Shown piece by piece: positions 51,001 through 58,732 of a DNA stretch of 64,000 nt (the first letter of the stretch is position 1; each line of letters begins with the position of its first letter). Source of the stretch: Bact-08 sp964533215. GTDB lineage: Bacteria; Bacteroidota; Bacteroidia; Bacteroidales; UBA932. The notes below the pieces were generated by a model that was not told where the DNA came from, ran no database searches, and worked only from the letters and a program-made list of their open reading frames with translations. Position numbers and translations under genes: made by a program. The DNA lies in assembly GCA_964533215.1 (NCBI GenBank), contig CAZHLJ010000002.1, positions 124,001 through 188,000 of the forward strand, given 5' to 3'.

Positions 51001-52293
51001 ATACAATCGGAAGTGTTTGGCTCAGACTTTGATACACATAATTACGAAATCTCTTGTTTCGAAGGGATTTATAAGGTAGAAGCCGAGAAAATCTGGGAAT
51101 TGAGAAACAAACTCAGATCCAGACTTATTAAATTTGTAAAGCACTCTCTTAGTGAGAGGGCTACTACATCGCAATATGCTCCTCATAATATTGTCGCCAT
51201 TAAGGAGGCTCTCAGGGATGATGTACTTACAATTGGATTTGCAAGGAGGTTTGCTACCTACAAGAGAGCTCACCTTCTTTTTAAGAATCTTGATACATTG
51301 GACAGAATTGTAAACAACCCAAAACAACCGGTTCAGTTTCTTTTTGCAGGCAAAGCCCATCCTGCAGATAAAGAGGGCCAGGATCTTATAAAAAGAATTA
51401 TTGAGATATCTCTGATGCCAAAATTTATAGGCAAGGTCCTGTTCATTCCTGACTATGACATGTCTGTTGCCAAAATGATGGTTCAAGGAGTTGATGTGTG
51501 GATGAATACACCAACAAGACCCCTTGAGGCTTCCGGAACCAGCGGAGAAAAAGCTGTTATGAATGGAGTCATGCACTTCTCTGTTCTAGATGGTTGGTGG
51601 GTTGAGGGTTACAAGGAGGGTGCCGGTTGGGCTCTTCCTCTTGAAAAAACTTATGAAGATCAGAATTTCCAGGATGAATTGGATGCTGCCACTATCTACA
51701 ATATGCTTGAAAATGAAGTTGCACCTCTATTTTACAAAGTAAATGGCAAGAGTGGGCTACCGGAAGAGTGGATAGGCGTGATCAAGAATACGATTGCAAA
51801 AGTTGCAGGAAACTTTACTACCAACAGAATGATAAACGATTATGTTGAGAAGTATTACGAGCCTTTGGCTGCCAGAAACAGATCTATAGTTGAGAATGAC
51901 TTTGCCTTGGCCAGAGAACTGGCATTCTGGAAAAGGAGGGTACGCAGGGAATGGCCACTTATAGAGGTTAAAAATTATATAAGACCCGATGATTCAAAAT
52001 CGGAAATTTCAAGAGGAAATGACTATATTGCGCAGGTTGAACTGCAGATTGGAGATCTCAGGCCGGAAGATATAGGTGTGGAGATGATTTTTGCAGAGCA
52101 GGATAGTAATAATAAAATGGTGATTCAGAATAAGTATGAGTACGAATTTGTTTCCTACTCAAACGGAGTGGCAAAATACCAATGCTCGATGCTTCCGGAG
52201 AGTGCCGGGGTATATAGTTTCGCAAGCAGAGTATATGCAAAAAATCCTAAATTGCCACATAGACAAGATTTTGATTTAGTAAAATGGTTGTAG
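48055..52293 (+). CDS. Fused glycogen synthase (GT3) and alpha-glucan phosphorylase (GT35)
   Basis: The 1412-residue protein has two enzymes. Residues 1 to about 545 are a GT3, eukaryote-type glycogen synthase: FEVSWEVCNKVGGIHTVIA opens it, HEWMTGAGILYLK follows, and the catalytic pair Glu 436/Glu 444 lies in YEPWGYTPLESLAF. Residues from about 580 match the DUF3417-type N-terminus (ALEVISRNLWWSWN) and then a GT35 phosphorylase with SGGLGILAGDYLKE, TTHTPVPAGHDAF and the PLP-binding Lys 1166 in ASGTSGEKAVMNG. The C-terminal ~100 residues form a small beta-rich domain. One chain therefore carries opposite activities, synthesis and phosphorolysis. It overlaps ribF by ten bases. Confidence 0.93.
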   Translation: MSEKKILSPDYLFEVSWEVCNKVGGIHTVIATKALNLAKEFKNNHILIGPDVLRETEKNPEFIEDMNLLRSWRIQAAEEGLRIHVGRWNVSGTPIVILVDYSSYITRKDEIFTELWKKFKLDSLSGQWDYVESALFGYATGRVIESFVRFNLSPHHKAVAQFHEWMTGAGILYLKSTNLPVATVFTTHATVVGRSISGNNLPLYDSLKLYNAEEMARELNVMSKHSLEKIAAHQADVFTTVSDITARECECFLGRKVDIVTPNGFENSFTPKEEDYSKCYANARVKLLEVASLMTGAKISDNAVIVGISGRYEYKNKGIDVFLDSLGSLNCNPDLSREIVAYLFVPAGNNGPNKELLSKRSTGSDYTTNCTHMLNEPEWDPVMKRIKELHLFNKKSDKVKVLFVPTYLNGNDGIFNFTYYQLLVGLDLTVFPSYYEPWGYTPLESLAFRVPTITTTLAGFGLWVNDHYSKTHPGIDIIERKDAGYDLVVDGVEAKMLEITRLTPAMMTKYRQNAKEISSIALWENQIIYYKKAYSLAIEKLVNVLGTFPVVVEDKEHISFKTEVAGRPGWTRILVGKQLPDRLKALEVISRNLWWSWNQEAIDLFKLIDEELWKASLGNPILMLDRISVTRYQELERDDKFLKRMDKVYSHFNEYMAGKHVMKGPKIAYFSMEYGLDRSLKIYSGGLGILAGDYLKESSDKMIPMTGIGLLYRYGYFTQQLSSQGDQVAHYEAQDFMKIPVTPIRDDKGNWMTISIAFPGRILYARLWRVDVGRTELILMDTDFEDNLPEDRSVTHHLYGGDWENRLKQELLLGTGGIRALRLLGKEADVYHCNEGHAAFTGLERLREYVQNENLSFIEAMEVVRSSSLFTTHTPVPAGHDAFTEDLLRSYIAHYPGRIKITWEAMMALGKIDPLNPNEKFSMSNLAANISQEINGVSWLHGKVSQEILSPLWPGYLPEELHVSYVTNGVHYPTWAAPEWKEIQSEVFGSDFDTHNYEISCFEGIYKVEAEKIWELRNKLRSRLIKFVKHSLSERATTSQYAPHNIVAIKEALRDDVLTIGFARRFATYKRAHLLFKNLDTLDRIVNNPKQPVQFLFAGKAHPADKEGQDLIKRIIEISLMPKFIGKVLFIPDYDMSVAKMMVQGVDVWMNTPTRPLEASGTSGEKAVMNGVMHFSVLDGWWVEGYKEGAGWALPLEKTYEDQNFQDELDAATIYNMLENEVAPLFYKVNGKSGLPEEWIGVIKNTIAKVAGNFTTNRMINDYVEKYYEPLAARNRSIVENDFALARELAFWKRRVRREWPLIEVKNYIRPDDSKSEISRGNDYIAQVELQIGDLRPEDIGVEMIFAEQDSNNKMVIQNKYEYEFVSYSNGVAKYQCSMLPESAGVYSFASRVYAKNPKLPHRQDFDLVKWL

Positions 52294-53198
52294 GAAGTAC
52301 AGGTTTTTTTGATGGGGTACATAAAGGTCACCTGTCTGTAATTAATAATGTTTGTTCAATAGCAAAGGAGCAGGGGTGCAAATCAGTGATTTTTACTTTC
52401 TGGCCTCATCCTCGTGCAGTCCTTCAGCAGGATGCTGCAAAATTCAGGTTGCTTACCTCGCTCGAGGAGAAGAGAGCTCTTCTGCATAGTTATGGGATAG
52501 ATAAAGTTGTTGTTCTGCCATTCGATAAAGAATTTGCAAGCCAGACCACCAAAGAGTTCTTTACCAAGTATCTTGTGGGAAAATACGGAGTGACAACTCT
52601 GGTTGTAGGATATGACCATAGAGTTGGTTGTGACTTGAGCCAGACTCAGGAAGAGATGCTTAAAATTGCTCATGAAGCAGGCATCAATACTGTTAGAGTT
52701 GATGAGGTTCTTGGCGGGGAGAGTGGAGTAATCATAAGTTCTACGAAAATAAGGGAGTGTTTGCTTAAAGGTAATATTGAGCAGGCAAATTCGCTCCTGG
52801 GATATAGATATGGTCTGGAAGGCGTTGTTGTTGAAGGCATGAGAATAGGGCGGACCTTAGGGTTTCCAACGGCAAACATCAGACTTTATGAGCCTCTCAA
52901 ACTTGTACCGGCAGACGGAGTATATGCAGTATGGGTGGATTATCACAATAAAGTCTACAAAGGAATCACCAACATTGGTACAAGACCAACCATTGCTCAA
53001 GGGAATGAAAGGTCAATAGAAACTCATTTGCTTGATTTTGATGAGGATATCTATGGCTTGTCCATAAAAATAGAATTTGTCTGCAAAATGCGTGATGAGC
53101 AACGTTTTGATTCACGAGATGATCTTAAAGCACAACTTCAGATAGACAGGAACAACTCGCTTTCATACCTTCCATCAAACGGAATTAAATTAAGATAG
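52284..53198 (+). CDS. ribF: Bifunctional riboflavin kinase / FAD synthetase
   Basis: RibF makes FMN and then FAD. The 304-residue protein has the nucleotidyltransferase half (GFFDGVHKGH, GYDHRVG and ISSTKIRECL) and the kinase half with GRTLGFPTANIRL, DGVYAVWVD and TNIGTRPT. Its N-terminus is about ten residues shorter than usual. The ATG lies within the last codons of the glycogen fusion gene, so translation is coupled to it despite unrelated functions. Confidence 0.95.
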   Translation: MVVGSTGFFDGVHKGHLSVINNVCSIAKEQGCKSVIFTFWPHPRAVLQQDAAKFRLLTSLEEKRALLHSYGIDKVVVLPFDKEFASQTTKEFFTKYLVGKYGVTTLVVGYDHRVGCDLSQTQEEMLKIAHEAGINTVRVDEVLGGESGVIISSTKIRECLLKGNIEQANSLLGYRYGLEGVVVEGMRIGRTLGFPTANIRLYEPLKLVPADGVYAVWVDYHNKVYKGITNIGTRPTIAQGNERSIETHLLDFDEDIYGLSIKIEFVCKMRDEQRFDSRDDLKAQLQIDRNNSLSYLPSNGIKLR

Positions 53199-53212
53199 AG
53201 CGGACAGATAAA

Positions 53213-53243
53213 TTTGTCGGTTTAGGAATATTTATTATCTTTG
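53213..53243 (+). promoter_or_regulatory. Promoter of greA
   Basis: TTTG (53213-53216), a 19-base spacer and TATCTTTG (53236-53243) form a full match. Start is expected near 53248, giving a leader of about 44 bases. Confidence 0.75.
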
Positions 53244-53251
53244 TGACAAAG

Positions 53252-53278
53252 AGTCCTGTAAAACGCAGGATTCTTTTT
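53252..53278 (+). terminator. Terminator-like hairpin in the greA leader
   Basis: Arms AGTCCTG and CAGGATT pair over seven bases with a seven-base loop; CTTTTTAATTTTT follows at 53273-53285. It lies downstream of the promoter and upstream of the ATG (53292), so it would be an attenuator rather than an end-of-gene signal. Confidence 0.55.
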
Positions 53279-53291
53279 AATTTTTCATATT

Positions 53292-53765
53292 ATGTCAAAA
53301 ATCCATTACTTAACCCTTGAGGGTTTAGAAAAACTCAAGGCGGAGCATCAACAATTAGTATCAGTAGAACGCCCGGGCATTTCCAGACAAATTGCAGAGG
53401 CCAGGGATAAAGGAGATTTATCCGAAAATGCAGAATACGATGCTGCAAAAGAGGCACAAGGATTGTTGGAAATGAGAATTGCCAAATTAGAGGATATGAT
53501 TGCAAATGCCAGGATCATAGATGAGTCCAGGATCAATACAACTCATATCCAGATTATGAATAAGGTTAAGTTGAAAAACTTAAGCAATAATTCAACTGTA
53601 GAATATACTCTTGTGGGAGAATCAGAAGCCAACCTCAGGGAGGGCAAGCTGGCAGCTGCAACTCCAATAGGAAAAGCACTGATAGGTAGAAAAAAAGGAG
53701 ATGTAGTTGAAGTAAGAGTCCCTTCCGGAGTTGTGAAATTTGAAATTCTGGAAATCTCAAAGTAA
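53292..53765 (+). CDS. greA: Transcription elongation factor GreA
   Basis: GreA reactivates backtracked RNA polymerase by triggering cleavage of the RNA 3' end. The 157-residue protein has the N-terminal coiled coil with the catalytic acidic tip (GDLSENAEYDAAKEAQG) and the C-terminal FKBP-like domain (ATPIGKALIGRKKGDVVEVR). Its leader holds a terminator-like hairpin, so GreA or polymerase pausing may control its own expression. The HIT gene follows after one base. Confidence 0.97.
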   Translation: MSKIHYLTLEGLEKLKAEHQQLVSVERPGISRQIAEARDKGDLSENAEYDAAKEAQGLLEMRIAKLEDMIANARIIDESRINTTHIQIMNKVKLKNLSNNSTVEYTLVGESEANLREGKLAAATPIGKALIGRKKGDVVEVRVPSGVVKFEILEISK

Positions 53766-53766
53766 T

Positions 53767-54165
53767 ATGGCAACAATTTTCTCTAAAATAGCCAGAGGGG
53801 AGATACCTTCATACAAGGTAGCAGAAAGTGAAAAGTTTTATGCCTTTCTGGATATCAACCCTATGGCTAAAGGTCACACTTTGGTTATTCCAAAAGAGGA
53901 GTGTGATTATATTTTTGACATGAAGAGTGAAGATGTCTCATCTCTTTTTGCTTTTACCCAGATAGTGGCAAAAGCGATTAAAGATGCTATCCCTTGCAAG
54001 AGAGTAGCTGTTGCTGTTCTTGGGTTGGAAGTTCCTCATGCCCATGTTCATTTGGTCCCAATAAACAGTGAGGGCGATCTGGACTTTTTAAAGAACAAGC
54101 TTAAGCTGGATGACCAGGAGATGACTTATATAGCAAAAATGATTTCGGATAACATAAAACAATAA
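53767..54165 (+). CDS. HIT-family nucleotide-binding protein
   Basis: The 132-residue protein has the histidine triad HAHVHLV near residue 98, and N-terminal FSKIARGEIPSYKV typical of HinT/HIT proteins. These hydrolyse purine nucleoside phosphoramidates or related dinucleotides. The open frame extends nine codons into greA from a TTG, but ATG 53767, just after the greA stop, is the family start. It is probably cotranscribed with greA and the following lipoprotein gene. Confidence 0.93.
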   Translation: MATIFSKIARGEIPSYKVAESEKFYAFLDINPMAKGHTLVIPKEECDYIFDMKSEDVSSLFAFTQIVAKAIKDAIPCKRVAVAVLGLEVPHAHVHLVPINSEGDLDFLKNKLKLDDQEMTYIAKMISDNIKQ

Positions 54166-54169
54166 ATAG

Positions 54170-55312
54170 ATGAAGAAATTTATTCTGTCTGCTTTGGCTG
54201 CGGTAACGGTTATGTCATGTACTTCCAATAAGGTAAGGATTCAAGGAATAATTGAAGGAGCTACCAATGGAGAACTTGTATTGAGAGTTCTGGAACTGAA
54301 TAGCCAAAAAATAGTAGACACCATAAAAATTGAAGATGGCAAGATTGATTATTCTTTCAAGTTGACCAATAAACTGCCTGATTTCTATTATCTTTACTAT
54401 AAACAAACCAAAATAGCCTCTTTTGTCCTTCTTCCAGGTGACCGTATAAAGTTCAGCTCAGATACTCTTGGATCAAATACTGTAGTCAAAGGTTCTGAAG
54501 AATCAGAATTGCTTGCGGATATCGATAATAAGATAAGAAGAGTTGGTGTCAGGTTTGATTCCTTGGCAAATGTCATGAATAATGCAGTCACTTCAGGTGA
54601 CACAGCAAAACAAAGGGCTGTCAATTATGAACTGGGATCGCTTTATGTCAAACAAAAGCAGTACTCGATAAAACAATTATACCAACACCCTTTTTCCATT
54701 ACAAACGTTACTCTGTTGTACCAGAAATTTCCCAATAACTTCCCAATTTTTGCAGATGTAATGGATGTTATGCTTTTCAGACGCGCATATGACTCTCTTA
54801 ATGTTAAATACCCGGGTTCTATATATGTATCCAGATTAAAGGATGAAATCTCCTATCGTGAGAAATCAGATGCATTTAATTCGAAGATTATGGGTGCTTC
54901 TGAAACAGGATTTCCGGATATTTCCTTACCTGACCAAAAAGCCAGGGTTAGGTCCCTTTCAGACCTTAAGGGAAAAGTAGTTATCTTGTTATTCTGGACT
55001 GTGAAGGATGTAAAACAAAAGATGTTTAATCAAGATCTTCTGGGGATCTATCAAAAATACAATTCAAAAGGACTGGAGATATTTCAGGTTTCGGTAGATA
55101 TGGACAAGACTGCCTGGGCAAGAATCGTTGATGAACAGAAGCTTCCTTGGATAAATGTATGTGATGGATTAGGTGCAGGCTCTAAAGCTGTCAAGACATA
55201 TAATGTAACGCAGATCCCTACGCTCTATGTGATAGACAGAACTGGCAATATTGTAAACAAAAATATTTTTGATTCGCGTCTGGAGAATGTGATTTCCGGT
55301 CTGGCAAGATAG
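54170..55312 (+). CDS. TlpA-like lipoprotein with DUF4369 and a cysteine-less thioredoxin domain
   Basis: This is a 380-residue lipoprotein with lipobox VMSC (Cys 17). Residues 20-120 resemble DUF4369, followed by helical linker sequence and, from about residue 240, a thioredoxin/AhpC-TSA fold (LKGKVVILLFW, QVSVDMDKTAWARIV, QIPTLYVIDRTGNIV with the cis-Pro). Where the CxxC active site belongs the sequence reads FWTVKDVKQKM, with no cysteine, so it cannot act as a dithiol reductase. It may be a binding or scaffolding protein. A strong terminator lies just downstream. Confidence 0.85.
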   Translation: MKKFILSALAAVTVMSCTSNKVRIQGIIEGATNGELVLRVLELNSQKIVDTIKIEDGKIDYSFKLTNKLPDFYYLYYKQTKIASFVLLPGDRIKFSSDTLGSNTVVKGSEESELLADIDNKIRRVGVRFDSLANVMNNAVTSGDTAKQRAVNYELGSLYVKQKQYSIKQLYQHPFSITNVTLLYQKFPNNFPIFADVMDVMLFRRAYDSLNVKYPGSIYVSRLKDEISYREKSDAFNSKIMGASETGFPDISLPDQKARVRSLSDLKGKVVILLFWTVKDVKQKMFNQDLLGIYQKYNSKGLEIFQVSVDMDKTAWARIVDEQKLPWINVCDGLGAGSKAVKTYNVTQIPTLYVIDRTGNIVNKNIFDSRLENVISGLAR

Positions 55313-55334
55313 GCTTCAAATATCATAAAGACGA

Positions 55335-55366
55335 AAAAAAGAGACTGTTAAAGCAGTCTCTTTTTT
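55335..55366. terminator. Bidirectional terminator overlapping the end of tsaB
   Basis: AAAAAAGAGACTG and CAGTCTCTTTTTT form a 13-pair perfect stem with loop TTAAAG. It has T-runs in both directions, serving the lipoprotein gene (+) and tsaB (-). The tsaB stop codon lies in the loop. Confidence 0.85.
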
Positions 55367-56055
55367 GTTACTCCGGCTACGAAATCTTTTAAGTAGAAAG
55401 GCTCAAAATAGGCAACATCCACAAATTTTCCGGAATGAAATTTTTCAAGAGCCGGCTTTACCATACCTCTGGCATCAGCTTCTATTAGCTTGAATCTTGC
55501 ATTTGGGTGTTTCATTATATCCATGAACTTTCCTGCTCCGTCTCCTGTAAAAAACACAATCCCTTTAGCCAAATCTTCTGAAAAGCTGTTTTCATTAAGA
55601 ATTACAGCCTCAGTTTTAGAAATAAGATTGCAACAGGCATCGTATCTTGCAGTATAGACTTCCATTCTCCGTGCATCAATCATAGGAATAATAATAGCTT
55701 CAGACGGTATCTCTTTTTCTTCTGAAGAGGCTAGCCTGGCAAGCAATTCCAGAGAACTTACGGCAATCAATGGTTTGCCTGCACCATAGCAGATGCCTTT
55801 GGCAATAGAAGCGCCTACTCTTAAACCTGTATATGAACCCGGGCCTTCGCTTACAACAACAGCACTACAGTCGCTTATGTTTAAGCCAGCCTCTTTAAAA
55901 AGCTCCTCAACCAATAATGCAATAATCCTTGCATGCGATTTAGGTTCTTTCACAATCCGGTATGAAACAATCTTCTCTCCTCTGCTCAATGCGACAGAGC
56001 AAACCTCTGTACTTGTCTCAAGCAACAAGAAAAGTGGATCCTTTATATTACTCAT
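55348..56055 (-). CDS. tsaB: tRNA threonylcarbamoyladenosine protein TsaB
   Basis: TsaB partners TsaD and TsaE in making t6A37 of tRNA. The 235-residue ASKHA-fold protein has LLLETSTEVCSVAL, the TsaB signature VSEGPGSYTGLRVGASIAKG and AVSSLELLA. Its start overlaps the HlyD gene by eight bases, making it the last gene of the export locus. The terminator arm encodes its final residues, KKRLL. Coupling of a probably essential tRNA-modification gene to secretion genes is a context oddity, not evidence of a shared function. Confidence 0.94.
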   Translation of the reverse strand: MSNIKDPLFLLLETSTEVCSVALSRGEKIVSYRIVKEPKSHARIIALLVEELFKEAGLNISDCSAVVVSEGPGSYTGLRVGASIAKGICYGAGKPLIAVSSLELLARLASSEEKEIPSEAIIIPMIDARRMEVYTARYDACCNLISKTEAVILNENSFSEDLAKGIVFFTGDGAGKFMDIMKHPNARFKLIEADARGMVKPALEKFHSGKFVDVAYFEPFYLKDFVAGVTKKRLL

Positions 56056-57322
56056 TAGTCTTTATTTCATTTTTAGCCTTATCACGGTCTTTTTCAGTTT
56101 GAATCTTCACGCTGGCGCCCTTTTTAAGGGCTTTGGTAATTGCGGCGTAAGGACCCGTGACAACTTTTTCTCCCTCTTTTATCCCGGTCAGAATTTCAAT
56201 GTTGCTTAAATCCTGTATGCCGGTTGTAATCCGTCTGACATCAACAGTATCACCCTTCACAACGAACACCTGCTCTACAGATTCGTTTGGACCTAATGTT
56301 TTCTTTAGAGAATCTGATAATAAGTCAGATCTTGTAGTTATAGCCTGTATCGGGATTGTCAGAATGCCCTCTTTCTTGTTTGTCTGTATAGAAACTGAAG
56401 CAGACATACCTGGTCTGAAAGGATTTTTTCCGTCTTTTATTAGGTCAGAATAAGACTCAGGAAGGATATACACCTTAACCTCAAAATTGGTTACTTGTTC
56501 AATGGTTGAACCTATATTTTTAGCAGAGTTTGCTATCTGAGTGACTACACCTGTGAACTTTCTGTCAGGGTAGGCATCAACTTCAATTTTTGTAGTATCA
56601 TTTGGCTTAATCCTGATAATGTCATTTTCGTTTACATCTACCAGAACCTCCATATCCTTGAAATTTGCAATCCGAAGCATCTCTGTGCCGGCCATCTGGC
56701 TGGTACCAACGACTCTTTCTCCTCTTTCTACGCTCATCTTTGATATGATGCCGTCCATAGGAGAATAAATAGTTGTCTTGATCAGATTTTCCTGAGCCTC
56801 CTTTAATGCGGCACTGGCACTTTTTACATTGAATTCAGCAGCCTTTATCTGCTCCTTGGCAACTTCATATTCAGAAAGGACTTTTTCATATTCTGATTCG
56901 GAAATAGCCTTCTGATCGAATAAGATCTTGTTACGTTTGAAGTTAAGTTCGATCTGATTGTACTGCGCCTTCTGCTGGGTAAGCTGAGCCTTTACGGAAT
57001 TTAGCGAGGCCTCGGCTCTGTCTCTCATGGAAATGTAGACATCCTGCTTGATTTTTATTATAAGATCACCCTTTTTGATAGGATCACCCTCTTTAAAGTT
57101 GAGTTCAACTATCTCTCCTGATACATCAGGACTTATCTTGACTTCAACGACAGGCTTTATCTTTCCATTAGCCGGAATAACCTCAGTTATATCTTTTCTG
57201 GAGACAGTCTCGGTTGTAACAGTAACAACATTCTTTTTGTGGGTGCTGCCGTAAATGATAAGAGATACGATCAAAATAACGGCAATAAGCAAAATCCACT
57301 TGATATTTTTCTTTATATTCAT
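56048..57322 (-). CDS. HlyD/MacA-type periplasmic adaptor (export locus)
   Basis: The 424-residue membrane-fusion protein has an N-terminal membrane anchor (about residues 7-25), a lipoyl half (VSGEIVELNFKEGDPIKKGD), a long alpha-helical hairpin (about 95-190) and the second lipoyl half (IYSPMDGIISKMSVERGERV), followed by beta-barrel and membrane-proximal domains. This is the layout of MacA/HlyD adaptors joining an inner-membrane pump to TolC. No RND or MacB pump is adjacent; the only transporter on the same strand is the C39 ABC protein, so the three are predicted to form a type I secretion machine. It starts 27 bases after tolC. Confidence 0.88.
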   Translation of the reverse strand: MNIKKNIKWILLIAVILIVSLIIYGSTHKKNVVTVTTETVSRKDITEVIPANGKIKPVVEVKISPDVSGEIVELNFKEGDPIKKGDLIIKIKQDVYISMRDRAEASLNSVKAQLTQQKAQYNQIELNFKRNKILFDQKAISESEYEKVLSEYEVAKEQIKAAEFNVKSASAALKEAQENLIKTTIYSPMDGIISKMSVERGERVVGTSQMAGTEMLRIANFKDMEVLVDVNENDIIRIKPNDTTKIEVDAYPDRKFTGVVTQIANSAKNIGSTIEQVTNFEVKVYILPESYSDLIKDGKNPFRPGMSASVSIQTNKKEGILTIPIQAITTRSDLLSDSLKKTLGPNESVEQVFVVKGDTVDVRRITTGIQDLSNIEILTGIKEGEKVVTGPYAAITKALKKGASVKIQTEKDRDKAKNEIKTNE

Positions 57323-57349
57323 TTTGAAAATTTGTTAAAGAGTGCCAAT

Positions 57350-58669
57350 CTATAGAGTTATAGGAATCCCTTTGTAAAAATCAAGAATCTTGAGTTGGAA
57401 CACATATTGGTATTTTGCCTGGAAACAATCAGACTGGGCTTTGAACAGATTGGCTTTTGCCACAGTGTAGTCGGTAGCATTCAACACACCTACGTCAAAC
57501 TTTTGCTGGACATATCTGAAGGATTCTTCCATAGCTTTTACATTCTGCATACTTGCCTTGTATTTCTCGAAATATCCCAGGGCATCGCTGTTGGCCTGCT
57601 GTATCTCTTTGTAGAGAGCCTGCTCTGTGTTCTTTACAGCAATCTCCGCTTTCCTGACATTGAGACGGGCATTTTTAATGGTATTGTTAATCTGGCCATT
57701 GTCGAAAATAGGTATTCTCAACCCGAAACTAATGGACGGATTTCTGTTCTCGTTGAACTGATCCATAAATTTCTCTTCCCTGCTGTCGCTGTAGTACGTC
57801 CCATAGCCGGCTGAGAATGATAGTGAAGGATAGCTGGAACCTTTGGCAATTGCAAGCTGTAAATTCGAATTCTTGTAGTTGAGCTCTGCACTTTTAACTT
57901 GAGGCAGATTTCTTGAATAATCAAACAAGTTCTCTACGGATTCCCCGGCGAAGGAATTTACCACTAAATTCAAATCAGGCACTTCTATATCAAAATTATT
58001 TTCATGAGTCAGGTCTAGCATTTGCCTCAAGGCTAAAAGGGAATTATTCACCTGGTTTTGCGCATTGACCACCTGAACCCTTTCTGTTGCAAGCTGAGCT
58101 TCAAGTTCCAGAAGAGAGCTATATGCAACGCTTCCGGCATCAACAAGTTTACGTGTCCTTTCAGTCTGCTGGTTTACGCTCTCAAGACTCTGGAGTGCTG
58201 TTTGAAGTATCTCTTTGGAAAGCAGAATCTGAAGATAGGATCTGGATATCCCGACAGAGATTTCATTCTTGATCTTGTCCACCTCCTGAATGGAAATCTC
58301 GTGCATGACCTTTTTGCTTTTAAGGTCGTTGTTTTTCCGCAAGCCTTCAAAAAGATTTACAGAAGAGCTTAAAGAGGAACTTGTACTTTGACTTAGCTTG
58401 TTCTCAATAATCTTGAGATCCTGCATGTTTACGGAACGTCCCCAGTTCATGCTGTGACCGACAGAAGCACTCAGCGAAGGAAGGTACTGAAGCTTGGATA
58501 GCTGAACATTATTTTCACTCTGTTCTACATCTATCTCTTGCTGTTTGATGCTGAGATTGTTATCCCATGCATATTTAATGCACTCCTTCAGACTCCACCT
58601 CTTCTGAGCAGGGAGGGTCAGTGGGATTAACAGGAGTAATATAATTGGGAGCTTGTAATATATTTTCAT
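57350..58669 (-). CDS. TolC-family outer-membrane channel (export locus)
   Basis: This 439-residue outer-membrane efflux protein has a signal peptide (to about residue 22, PAQ) and long alpha-helical and coiled-coil segments typical of TolC, including SLKECIKYAWDNNLSIKQQE at the start of the mature part and YVQQKFDVGVLNATDYTVAK near the end. The open frame begins earlier at a TTG (58708); ATG 58669 gives the signal peptide and is used. A -7 element (TAACTTTG, 58683-58676 on the minus strand) could give it separate transcription. Peptide gene 2 lies 63 bases upstream and the adaptor 27 bases downstream. Confidence 0.9.
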   Translation of the reverse strand: MKIYYKLPIILLLLIPLTLPAQKRWSLKECIKYAWDNNLSIKQQEIDVEQSENNVQLSKLQYLPSLSASVGHSMNWGRSVNMQDLKIIENKLSQSTSSSLSSSVNLFEGLRKNNDLKSKKVMHEISIQEVDKIKNEISVGISRSYLQILLSKEILQTALQSLESVNQQTERTRKLVDAGSVAYSSLLELEAQLATERVQVVNAQNQVNNSLLALRQMLDLTHENNFDIEVPDLNLVVNSFAGESVENLFDYSRNLPQVKSAELNYKNSNLQLAIAKGSSYPSLSFSAGYGTYYSDSREEKFMDQFNENRNPSISFGLRIPIFDNGQINNTIKNARLNVRKAEIAVKNTEQALYKEIQQANSDALGYFEKYKASMQNVKAMEESFRYVQQKFDVGVLNATDYTVAKANLFKAQSDCFQAKYQYVFQLKILDFYKGIPITL

Positions 58670-58732
58670 AATGAACAAAGTTAAATTTTTTTTATTACAA
58701 CCTCCCAATTTCCAAGAAATTTTGAGCCTTTC

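Noticed and set aside
56048..58669. TolC and HlyD genes as an RND or MacAB drug efflux pump
   Set aside because: No RND or MacB gene is adjacent. The ABC gene on the same strand is a C39 exporter. A shared adaptor role with a distant pump remains possible.
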